A stretch of DNA of 64,000 nt. Source: Bacillota bacterium. Its GTDB lineage: Bacteria; Bacillota; Clostridia; Peptostreptococcales; Anaerovoracaceae. Both the position numbers and the translations under genes were made by a program. A model generated the notes under the pieces. The model was not told the origin of the DNA and did not search any database. It worked only from the letters and a program-made list of their open reading frames with translations. Of the stretch, positions 41,955-49,881 are shown one piece after another (position 1 is the stretch's first letter; every line of letters starts with the position of its first letter). The stretch covers positions 57,921-121,920 of the forward strand of contig JAEZLP010000031.1 in assembly GCA_023415235.1 (NCBI GenBank), in the 5' to 3' direction.

Positions 41955-42947
41955 ATGCAGATCGGAAGCTATTATCTTTCTCTGATCAAGGGCATTGTCA
42001 CACCATTTTGCAGCGAGGACAGTTTTTGGGGAAGCGTTTTGGTCGGCCAGTACGGCATTTTAACCATGACCCCCGCCTATCTCTTCGGTCTGCTGCTCCC
42101 ACTTGTGACCGGGTTTTATTTTTTGCAGCACCTTCTGGAGGAGTCCTGTCTCTTTCCAAGAATCGCAGCCTTTTTAAACAAGCCCCTCCATCTGCTTGGA
42201 CTAAACGGGAATGCCATTGTTTCTTTTATTTTAGGCTTTGGCTGCGTTACCATCGCGTTGGTCTCCACCTCCATACTCGGCACGAAAAGAGAGCGTATCA
42301 TTGCCTCCGCCCTGCTCAGCATCGCGGTCCCCTGCTCGGCCCAGGTCGCCATCATCCTCTCCTTTGCATTTTTGCTCAATATTAAGTATTTCCTTCTTTA
42401 CCTCGTCGTAATCTTGGGAATTTTCCTGCTGTTGGGCATTCTGATGAATCTCTTTCTTCCCGGCACGCTGCAGCCGGTGGAGCTTTCCACTCCGCCCCTG
42501 CGTTTTCCCGATCTGAAGAAAATCACAAAAAATACCGCAAAGGAAGCGGTAAGATTTTTGCGTGATACGGTGCCCGCCTTTCTTTGGGGCGGGATAGGAA
42601 TTGCCTTGCTGGATTACTACAATGGATTTATGAAGCTCCGCCAATGGTTCGCGCCTATCACAACGGAACTCCTGAGAATACCCGAAAACGCAGCCAATCT
42701 TTTCGTCATGAGCATCATAAAAAGGGATCTGGGCGCAGCCGGATTCTACTCCATGGTTACGAACGGCAGTTTTACTCAAAAGGAGATCCTGATCACGCTG
42801 ATTGTTCTGACTCTTTTTGTGCCCTGCTTTGCATCCCAGATGATTCTGTTCAAACAGGGAAAAGCGCTCACAGCGACGCTGATCTGGATCGGCAGCTTTC
42901 TCATCGCTTTCTCTGTCGGCGGTTTGGTCAGTAGGCTGGTCTACTGA
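41955..42947 (+). CDS. FeoB-like / nucleoside-recognition (Gate) domain membrane transporter without G domain
   Basis: 330 residues with about eight transmembrane helices. LTMTPAYLFGLLLPLVTGFYFLQHLLEESCLFPRIAAFLN and GLNGNAIVSFILGFGCVTIALVST, then ASALLSIAVPCSAQVAII, reproduce the membrane half of FeoB (E-x-G-x-x-x-R, GFGC, CSAR), and a second Gate domain follows (FLRDTVPAFLWGGIGIALLDYYNGF). The FeoB GTPase domain is absent. Such stand-alone proteins are seen in anaerobes; iron transport is possible but not shown. GGAAAGGAG is 12 bases before the ATG. Its last 20 bp overlap the convergent LTA-synthase-like gene. Confidence 0.87.
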   Translation: MQIGSYYLSLIKGIVTPFCSEDSFWGSVLVGQYGILTMTPAYLFGLLLPLVTGFYFLQHLLEESCLFPRIAAFLNKPLHLLGLNGNAIVSFILGFGCVTIALVSTSILGTKRERIIASALLSIAVPCSAQVAIILSFAFLLNIKYFLLYLVVILGIFLLLGILMNLFLPGTLQPVELSTPPLRFPDLKKITKNTAKEAVRFLRDTVPAFLWGGIGIALLDYYNGFMKLRQWFAPITTELLRIPENAANLFVMSIIKRDLGAAGFYSMVTNGSFTQKEILITLIVLTLFVPCFASQMILFKQGKALTATLIWIGSFLIAFSVGGLVSRLVY

Positions 42948-45063
42948 GCCGCAATGGAAACGTCGCAGTTTCATTGGAATCCAATTCCACTGTCTCGATA
43001 AATCCGTCCACTCCAATGGCAGACAGCGCCGCTTTCTGCGCGGGTCCGGATACATCGTAAGCGTAGACGAAAATATCGCCGGATAAGAGGGTGTGAAATT
43101 GAGATGGAGCTTGATCGGCGGGAATTGCAACTGCACAGGGCCGATTCATCTGGATGAAGTCCACCAGCTGTTTTCTGGTATACTGTGCCAGATCAGGCAT
43201 GAACAGTATCCTGTCATAGCCCATGTACTCAATTTTCGTATAGTCCTCCATGGTGCGGATCACTGGGATTGTTCTGCTCTTGATATCCTGGAGGGCAGCG
43301 CTCATTTCGGGGTCCACGAGACGGACAAGCCCCGGTCGTTTCGCCGATCCGTTGAAGCGTTCCTCAAGCTCCTTCAGTCCGTCCAGCGTATTGTCCATCA
43401 ATACTGCGGCAGGTTCTCCTCCGTTTTCATTCATCCAGCGCACCAGGGCGGAAAGATAACCGTGCTCCGGCTTTGCCGCCCCGCCCGTTTTATTAATGGA
43501 GCTCTCTTCCTGACGGAAGGCCGCAGCGGTATTGCTTTTGCTAAGCAGCGTCAGGTCTGACGGCATCTTCTGCTCTGTGTTCAGACCCGCTATGATCTGC
43601 TCCATGGTCTTGCCTTCCAGGATCGCCTGTCTCAATATGTCATTCCGAAGATAGAAATCCGACAGTTCCACGATTTCTTTAGCCCTGAGATAATCGTCTT
43701 TCAGGCCGTCTATTGCGACTTCCCTTCTGGTAAGCCGGTTATACGCCCTGCTGTTTTCAAAAACACCATCTCTGGAAATCTCAAATACCAGGTCGTCCTT
43801 GATAAAAGAACCCTTCAACAGATGGGTCTGACCCGCTACAAAGCCGCTGTCTGCGGTGAGGAGATTCTGACCTAAATAAATCGTATCCAGCTGTTCCACC
43901 CCGAGAAGATAGCATATTGTAGGCATAAAATCCAGCTGGCCTCCGGAAATGCTGACGGTCTGATTTCCTTCATATCCGGGGATATGAAGGATCAGAGGAA
44001 TATTCAGCATGATATCATAATCGTATTCAAATCCAAGAAATTCAGTCACCTTCTCCGCAATCTGCGGATCCGATTTTGTCAGACCGAAATGATCTCCATA
44101 AAGAGCGATGACAGAATTCTCATAAAGGCCTTCCTCTTTCAGTGCGTCCAGAAATTCCCCGATGCACTGATCCGCATAATGCTCCGCATTGAGGTAATTG
44201 CCCACGATATTGTCCTGGTCTTTCGGGAGCAGCTCCAGTCCCCGCAGGGAATCCGGCAGATGAAATGGATTATGGCTGGACAGGGTGATCAGAAAACTGT
44301 AAAAGGGATCCGGCTTTTCCTCCATCTCCTTGAGGTACTCCAGTGACTGCTGAAAAAATGCGTAATCGCTGATACCGACGATGTTTCCCCCGCCGATTCC
44401 TTCAATGTGATCGTTTACTAGTTGGTCGCTGCTGATGAAGGTGTCAAAACCCTCCACCGGATACATGTTCTCCCGATTCCAGAAGGTCTTGTCGTACCCG
44501 TGAAACACTGCGGTCTGATAACCCTGCTCCTTAAGAATCCATGGCAGACCTTTCAGATAATTTCCCTGATGCAATTGATATGTAAAGCTTTCTATCGATC
44601 CCATAATTGAATTATTGATGGCAAATTCGGCGTCTGAGGTATTTCCGCTTCCGATCTGCTGATAGAAGTTGTCAAAATAGATCGTTCCCTGCTCCCGGAT
44701 CAGTCTGTTGAGATTCGGCGTAATTTCCTGACCGTTGTAAATCTTGCCGATCAGCATGTTCTGCATGGCTTCCATCTGGATCACAATCAGATTTTTTCCT
44801 TTGGCAATGCCGAACAAATCACCATGCTTCTGCTTTTCGTAAACTCCGGTGGCCAGATAGTAATTCTTCACGTCGAAATCCCGTTTCGACGGAAGGTTTT
44901 CCAATGCGTCTTTGATATGATAGCTGATGAATTCCTGGCTGTTCAATGACATAACAAAAGAGCTGTTAAATGGATTCAGTACAAGGAAAAGCAAGAATAT
45001 CCAGATAACAGCCGTTTGTATCGCATGCTTAATTTCTTTTGGTAAAAAGTCCTGTCTCATCAT
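42928..45063 (-). CDS. LTA-synthase-family (sulfatase-type) protein, short form, with degenerate C-terminal GDPD-like region
   Basis: 711 residues. Only one transmembrane helix (about 16-36) precedes the extracellular sulfatase-fold domain, where LTA synthases have five. The catalytic motifs are present: NLIVIQMEAMQN (metal-binding Glu98), GSGNTSDAEFA (nucleophile Thr142), ALYGDHFGLTKSD and PLILHIPGYEG. The domain transfers glycerol phosphate from phosphatidylglycerol in true LtaS. Residues from about 530 to 711 are an additional region ending IFVYAYDVSGPAQKAALSA, IGVDGFIETVEL, which matches the last strands of GDPD barrels (V-x-VWTVN, GVDGIITD) without catalytic residues. It overlaps the upstream paralogue by 35 bp and is probably co-expressed. 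Confidence 0.88.
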   Translation of the reverse strand: MMRQDFLPKEIKHAIQTAVIWIFLLFLVLNPFNSSFVMSLNSQEFISYHIKDALENLPSKRDFDVKNYYLATGVYEKQKHGDLFGIAKGKNLIVIQMEAMQNMLIGKIYNGQEITPNLNRLIREQGTIYFDNFYQQIGSGNTSDAEFAINNSIMGSIESFTYQLHQGNYLKGLPWILKEQGYQTAVFHGYDKTFWNRENMYPVEGFDTFISSDQLVNDHIEGIGGGNIVGISDYAFFQQSLEYLKEMEEKPDPFYSFLITLSSHNPFHLPDSLRGLELLPKDQDNIVGNYLNAEHYADQCIGEFLDALKEEGLYENSVIALYGDHFGLTKSDPQIAEKVTEFLGFEYDYDIMLNIPLILHIPGYEGNQTVSISGGQLDFMPTICYLLGVEQLDTIYLGQNLLTADSGFVAGQTHLLKGSFIKDDLVFEISRDGVFENSRAYNRLTRREVAIDGLKDDYLRAKEIVELSDFYLRNDILRQAILEGKTMEQIIAGLNTEQKMPSDLTLLSKSNTAAAFRQEESSINKTGGAAKPEHGYLSALVRWMNENGGEPAAVLMDNTLDGLKELEERFNGSAKRPGLVRLVDPEMSAALQDIKSRTIPVIRTMEDYTKIEYMGYDRILFMPDLAQYTRKQLVDFIQMNRPCAVAIPADQAPSQFHTLLSGDIFVYAYDVSGPAQKAALSAIGVDGFIETVELDSNETATFPLRLSRPAY

Positions 45064-47854
45064 CTCTTATGTAGCTGATACAATCCGCTTTCAATATTGC
45101 TCTATAAATTCCGGCGGCGGCCTCCTTTGACATGGAAACGGCCTTCACATTATTCAATCTGATAAACTCCAGAAGCTGTTCCGCCGAGTTGCCTCCCACA
45201 TCGATATTCAGAATGGAAGGATAGAGTCCCGAATACTCCACGATTCCCGGAACCTCCGCCACAAATTGATCCATAATGCTTCCTGCGTAGTTTTCCATGC
45301 ATTTCATGAAATAATCCTGGCTTCGCTCCGCCTGCGCATAGATTTTCACGTCGGGTCGCTCCCTGATCCAGTCGATCAGATTTAGAAAATCCATGGATGT
45401 GAGGCCGTTTTTCATCTGCAGCCCACGAAATGATTCCAGGGTGATTTCGCTGTTTTGTCTCGTATGGAAGTATTCGGGCAGCTCATTCCAGGAGCTGAGC
45501 AGGACCGCTTCCTTGTCCTCAGTCCAGCAGATGTTTATTTTGATATCCCGATACCCTGCGTTATAAGAAGTGTTCAGCGCTTCCAGGGAGTTGGTCCCAA
45601 TCAGGCTTTGATCCGGCGCTCCCGCAACCGCAATCATATCCGGATAGCTGATTTCCGATGAGGCGGAACCGGAAAAGGCGCTGACCGCATCCTGATTTTC
45701 CTCGTATATTTTTCGCAGAACGTCGTTTTTCAGAATATATTCGCAGGTATTAATGATCCCCATGGATCTCATATAACCTTCATAGCAGTCCTTCACTGGA
45801 ACCGGCTCTCCCGTTCTCTGGTTCCATGCCCGTCCGTTTTCAAAAACCCCGTCTCTGGACATTTCATAGACAATATCATCCTGAAAGAAAGAGCCCTTTG
45901 TCATGTAGGTCTGTTCCGCCACAAAGCCCGAATCAATGGTCAGTAAATTATGGCCCAGATACACCGTGTCCAGAGATTCAAAGCCCATCAGATAGGCGAT
46001 GGTCGGTAAAAAATCGAGCTGTCCGCCGGAAACGCTGACCGTCTGTTGGATCGGACGGTCCGGCTCAGGAACATGGATAATGAAGGGAATGTTCATCATT
46101 GTATCAAAATCATATTCCTTTCCCAAAAACCGCGATACGGATTTATTGATTTCCTCATCAGACTTCGTCAGACCGAGATGATCACCGTACAGGGCGATTA
46201 CGGAATTCTCATAGATTCCTTCGTCCTTGAGCTGTTGGAGCAACTGACCTATGGCATAGTCGGTGTAGGCTGCGCTGTTGAGATAATTTCCGAATATGGT
46301 CCCCTCATCCTCCGGCAGAAGATCGATAAACCGATAATGCTCAAGCATTAGATAGGGATGATGGTTGGAAAGTGTAATGATGAAGCTGTAGAACGGCTGG
46401 GACAATTCCTTGATATAAGGCATGGCCTGCTTGAAAAATTCAGTGTCGGTAAGCCCCCAGCCCATCCATTCCGTCATAGTAAACTGGCCGTTGTCCGTGC
46501 CGCCGAGCCCGCCGTAATAGTTATCAAAGCCCAGACTTTGATAGGCTTCCTCCCTGTTCCAGAAGGTTCTGTCCTCATGGGCGTGTAAGACGGCGGTTTC
46601 GTAGCCCTGCTCCTTCAGGAGCTTCGGCAGACCTCGGAAATAATTGCCGGCATATAATTTATAAGTGTAGCTGGAGAGGCTTCCGTAAATGGAATTATTT
46701 GTGGCAAACTCCGCATCCGAAGTGTTGCCGCTTCCCACCTGCTGATAATATCGGTCAAAATATATCGAATCTCCTGCAATCAATTGATTCAGATTCGGTG
46801 TAATCTCCTGTCCATTGTACACGGTATTGACAACAAAATTCTGCAGGGACTCAAGCTGGATTACGATCAGATTCCTGCCTTTGGCTACTCCGAAAAGCGG
46901 ACCGTTTTTCTCCGTTTCGTAGCTGTCAGTCACAGAGTACATAAATTCAGTCCCAGGTTCATTCAGATTGTTTCCGGTCAAACGGGCAACGATATCTTTT
47001 ACATGATAACTGTAGATTTCCTGATTGGACAAAGAGGTAATCATATAACTTCCTGAGAAGTTGAAAACCAGAAGGCAGATGATCAGCAGCGCGGTCAAAG
47101 GCTTTTTATGCCCGGAGACCCACTCCATGATCTGTCTTTTTTTTTCTTGTCGCGCCCTTTTCTCTCTCCTGTTGAGCCGCGTGCTTTTTTCCGTGATCAA
47201 CTCCGGTTCGGCTTCCTCTGTGATCGGCTCCAAGTCCGCTTCCTCCGTGGCAGCCTCCGGTGCCGCTTCCTCCGTTATTACTTCCGAAACGGCGGCAAGC
47301 TCTTCGATCCAGGGATCAGGAAAACTCATATCTGTTTCTTGGTTGTCATTATCTCTATCTGAGACAGCACCGTCATCTTCAGGGGTATTGTCTTTTTTCC
47401 GTTTGCGTCGTCTGACTGCCAAAGCCGCCAGCACAAGCGCCGCATCCGCAAGAGTCAGGAAGAACCATGGTTTCAGCACCTCCTTGATGCTCTCGGTGAT
47501 GTCTCCCAGAAAACCTGCCGCTCCCAGCATGTTCACAGACAGATACCGATTGAAAAAGCTGCTGTATGTAATATCGCAGAACATCAGGATGGACAGCAGC
47601 AAATAGATGACTGCGGGGATCCATTTGTTCCGGAAGGAGGCAAACAAAAAATAAGTCAGTACTGTGGTTATGAGCCACACGAAAAAGAAGTTGGCCTCGA
47701 CGCCGATCAGCTTGTAAAAAAAGAGAAGCTTAAGCGGAACTGCAATCACTGCCGCAGACGCCAGTATCCCATACTCAATGCGGATATCGGCGCATTTTCC
47801 TGTGATTGCACAGATGATTCCCTGCAATATCGGTTTTATCGATCGTTCAAACAT
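45029..47854 (-). CDS. LTA-synthase-family protein with acidic linker and degenerate C-terminal GDPD-like domain
   Basis: 941 residues. Four transmembrane helices (about 30-150), then an acidic repetitive linker (180-225; repeats like EEAAPEAATEEAD and EEAEPELITEK), a fifth helix (252-272) and the extracellular sulfatase domain with Glu335 (VIQLESLQN), nucleophile Thr378 (GSGNTSDAEF) and LYGDHLGLTKSD. Residues 739-941 resemble GDPD: TNSLEALNTSYNAGYRDIKIN aligns with ENTLEAFEAAYEAGARYIELD, but AHRG is AVAGA, the metal Glu/Asp are Lys/Asn and the HD is SW, so it should be catalytically dead. The linker insertion in the membrane domain is unusual. AAGGAG precedes the ATG at 47852-47854. Role: polymerisation of a glycerol-phosphate polymer or related envelope modification. 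Confidence 0.9.
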   Translation of the reverse strand: MFERSIKPILQGIICAITGKCADIRIEYGILASAAVIAVPLKLLFFYKLIGVEANFFFVWLITTVLTYFLFASFRNKWIPAVIYLLLSILMFCDITYSSFFNRYLSVNMLGAAGFLGDITESIKEVLKPWFFLTLADAALVLAALAVRRRKRKKDNTPEDDGAVSDRDNDNQETDMSFPDPWIEELAAVSEVITEEAAPEAATEEADLEPITEEAEPELITEKSTRLNRREKRARQEKKRQIMEWVSGHKKPLTALLIICLLVFNFSGSYMITSLSNQEIYSYHVKDIVARLTGNNLNEPGTEFMYSVTDSYETEKNGPLFGVAKGRNLIVIQLESLQNFVVNTVYNGQEITPNLNQLIAGDSIYFDRYYQQVGSGNTSDAEFATNNSIYGSLSSYTYKLYAGNYFRGLPKLLKEQGYETAVLHAHEDRTFWNREEAYQSLGFDNYYGGLGGTDNGQFTMTEWMGWGLTDTEFFKQAMPYIKELSQPFYSFIITLSNHHPYLMLEHYRFIDLLPEDEGTIFGNYLNSAAYTDYAIGQLLQQLKDEGIYENSVIALYGDHLGLTKSDEEINKSVSRFLGKEYDFDTMMNIPFIIHVPEPDRPIQQTVSVSGGQLDFLPTIAYLMGFESLDTVYLGHNLLTIDSGFVAEQTYMTKGSFFQDDIVYEMSRDGVFENGRAWNQRTGEPVPVKDCYEGYMRSMGIINTCEYILKNDVLRKIYEENQDAVSAFSGSASSEISYPDMIAVAGAPDQSLIGTNSLEALNTSYNAGYRDIKINICWTEDKEAVLLSSWNELPEYFHTRQNSEITLESFRGLQMKNGLTSMDFLNLIDWIRERPDVKIYAQAERSQDYFMKCMENYAGSIMDQFVAEVPGIVEYSGLYPSILNIDVGGNSAEQLLEFIRLNNVKAVSMSKEAAAGIYRAILKADCISYIRDDETGLFTKRN

Positions 47855-47951
47855 ATCAGCACTCCTTAATGATTTAACCACGACATTATATTACATTTTC
47901 CTTCAATCGGCAAGAATCCGGACCGTAAATTCATATAAATTTCACAATCTG

Positions 47952-47990
47952 AAGCGTGACCCCGCTGCCAATTTCAGCCGGGTCACGCTT
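47952..47990. terminator. Hairpin downstream of the GH26-like gene
   Basis: AAGCGTGACCC (47952-47962) pairs perfectly with GGGTCACGCTT (47980-47990). The hairpin starts two bases beyond the stop codon of the leftward GH26-like gene and separates it from the LTA synthase genes. No strong U-run on the minus strand, so read-through is possible. Confidence 0.65.
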
Positions 47991-47992
47991 TT

Positions 47993-49675
47993 CTACTTGA
48001 AACGGGCCAGATTCTCCCGAAACACCCTGACCAGCTCCTCCGTTTCATCGATGAAATAAGGCCGGGCGACATTTCCATCCGCATCCCAGTCGCAGCCGTC
48101 CCACCAGATAGCTGCCTTGATCCGGTCGTACTTCAGGATATGCCGGAACATGTTGGAAACCCAGGCTTCCTTGCTTCCCCCCACACTGCTTGAGGAAAAT
48201 TCGGTTATCATAAGGGGTTTTTCATAGAGATCAATATATTTTTGATATAGAGCATCATACATTTGATCAAATTCCGTCCAGGTTTCACTTTCATAATAGG
48301 TTCCCGTATTATAACTTGTCATGCCCACCACATCAACATATTCGTCCCCTGGATAATAGCAGAGCTCATCGTTCCATTTAAAATCAGGAAAGGCCTTCCC
48401 GTTGGGATTCCAGACCCATATTACGTTATCAGCTCCGGCTTCCCGGAATATCTGATGGATATAACGGTAAAAAGCCTTGAAGACATCCGTATCCTTGGAG
48501 GTATGATGGGAAGAATAAACGCACCAGTCTCCGTTCATTTCATTGCCAAGCCGGAAAAGAACCGGCGCTTCGGACTGAACCACTTCTCTGGCATAATTCT
48601 TCAGATACGTATCGTATTCCCCGTCAAGCACATCATAGACCATGTTGCCTTTTCCAGGAGTTTGGGCATTTGTCTGCAGGGTAAGCTCCAGGAGGCGTCC
48701 CTCCTTCTTGGCGTTTGCAAGAGCTGTAGCCAGACTGGGGTGCATCTCCCTGTTCTCCAGTATTCCGGTGTAATACAAAAGGATCGGGAAGGTAAAGTCC
48801 AGCTTTGTCTCGATATTTTTCAATTCCGTAAAATCCACCGGGGCGTCGGTTTCAAAGATCCCCCATTGCAGTCTTGCCCCTTCACCGAAATACTGCTCGT
48901 ATACTTGCGCAGTGTGTTTATTCCAGCTTTTATTGTTCGTTTTACGAATTTTCCGGACATATGGCTCTGAGGTCTTTTCGATCAGCTCAAGACTTCTGAT
49001 TACATCCAGATAACTCTTGTTGTCCAGCTTCTCGCTGCTTTTAAAGAGAAAGGTGAGGACCGTGTCGCGGGACAGTTCGACTTCAACAGACGCATAATAA
49101 CGCTTGTCATTATCAATCCGATTCAGTGCCCGTCTGGACCATTGTTGCCAGGTCACAGGCCTGTCGTTGATTCTTATTCTTCCCTGGGACTCCTTGAAAT
49201 GATCAATTTTGTTGTTGAGAAATTGATTGGAGTAATTCACATAACTGGCAATACTCTCCCCCTTCTTGGCATCGATGTCCTGCCGGTAAATCTCAATCTT
49301 TAAATTCTCGCTTTCCAAAACGGCTCGAATCTGGGAAAATTGCATATCGACCTTCATATTTCGCGGAATTCGAATCGCATAGCCGTCAACCTTATTGGTG
49401 AATAAATTCTGATCAGTGCCAATTCCAGCCAACAGATAGGTAGTGTTCTGCAGCTGTTCTTCCTTGCTCAGTCTATTCATTAGCTTTTTCATTTCATTGT
49501 CGGCGGCCTTCCGCTGATCCGCCTCGATTACGGCTGTTTTTTCATTCATCCTGGCCGATTGTTTTTTCGACTCCTGCGTTGTCAATTTATTCGCATACAG
49601 ATCAGTCCAGACAACTGCGGCAACGAGCGCTACTACGATGGAAGCGCTGAAAACTCTCAGTAGGGTGCCTTTCAT
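47993..49675 (-). CDS. Membrane-anchored glycoside hydrolase, GH26 (beta-mannanase) like
   Basis: 560 residues. One N-terminal transmembrane helix (about 5-25) and a helical stalk (35-75), then a domain of unknown type (80-235) and a GH26-like barrel (about 250-560). The catalytic acid/base is Glu379 in VLFRLGNEMNGDWC and the nucleophile Glu492 in KPLMITEFSSSSVGG, with IWVWNPNG and VDVVGMTSYNTG as barrel strands, all matching GH26. Mannanase, or a hydrolase for another beta-linked polymer, is likely; the target may be an envelope glycan given the LTA synthase neighbours. AGGAG is nine bases before the ATG at 49673-49675 (a preceding TTG is in frame). Confidence 0.87.
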   Translation of the reverse strand: MKGTLLRVFSASIVVALVAAVVWTDLYANKLTTQESKKQSARMNEKTAVIEADQRKAADNEMKKLMNRLSKEEQLQNTTYLLAGIGTDQNLFTNKVDGYAIRIPRNMKVDMQFSQIRAVLESENLKIEIYRQDIDAKKGESIASYVNYSNQFLNNKIDHFKESQGRIRINDRPVTWQQWSRRALNRIDNDKRYYASVEVELSRDTVLTFLFKSSEKLDNKSYLDVIRSLELIEKTSEPYVRKIRKTNNKSWNKHTAQVYEQYFGEGARLQWGIFETDAPVDFTELKNIETKLDFTFPILLYYTGILENREMHPSLATALANAKKEGRLLELTLQTNAQTPGKGNMVYDVLDGEYDTYLKNYAREVVQSEAPVLFRLGNEMNGDWCVYSSHHTSKDTDVFKAFYRYIHQIFREAGADNVIWVWNPNGKAFPDFKWNDELCYYPGDEYVDVVGMTSYNTGTYYESETWTEFDQMYDALYQKYIDLYEKPLMITEFSSSSVGGSKEAWVSNMFRHILKYDRIKAAIWWDGCDWDADGNVARPYFIDETEELVRVFRENLARFK

Positions 49676-49706
49676 CAAATCCTGCTCCTTTTATGATTCA
49701 TCTTAA

Positions 49707-49741
49707 ATTCTGTCCGGCGCTAAAGCATTCTGTCCGGCGCT
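49707..49741. repeat. Two copies of a 15-bp direct repeat, 20-bp period
   Basis: ATTCTGTCCGGCGCT occurs at 49707-49721 and 49727-49741 in the 206-bp region between the divergent GH26-like and GH18-like genes. It could be a paired regulator site for the divergent pair or just a small tandem duplication. Confidence 0.85.
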
Positions 49742-49881
49742 TCATCTTATTCCATTCTGTAACACAGTCGTAACAGTATCTTTACCATTTAACCATAGAA
49801 AACCGTTTCTGTACAGTATATAATGGATGGAAACAAGAGAACTTTTTATAGCTTTATTCTTTACCCGAAGGGAGTTTTTAT

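Noticed and set aside
42231..43136. A 301-codon minus-strand frame opposite the FeoB-like gene
   Set aside because: Composition rich in Arg, Gln and His typical of an antisense shadow; the plus-strand frame has clear transmembrane helices and FeoB motifs.
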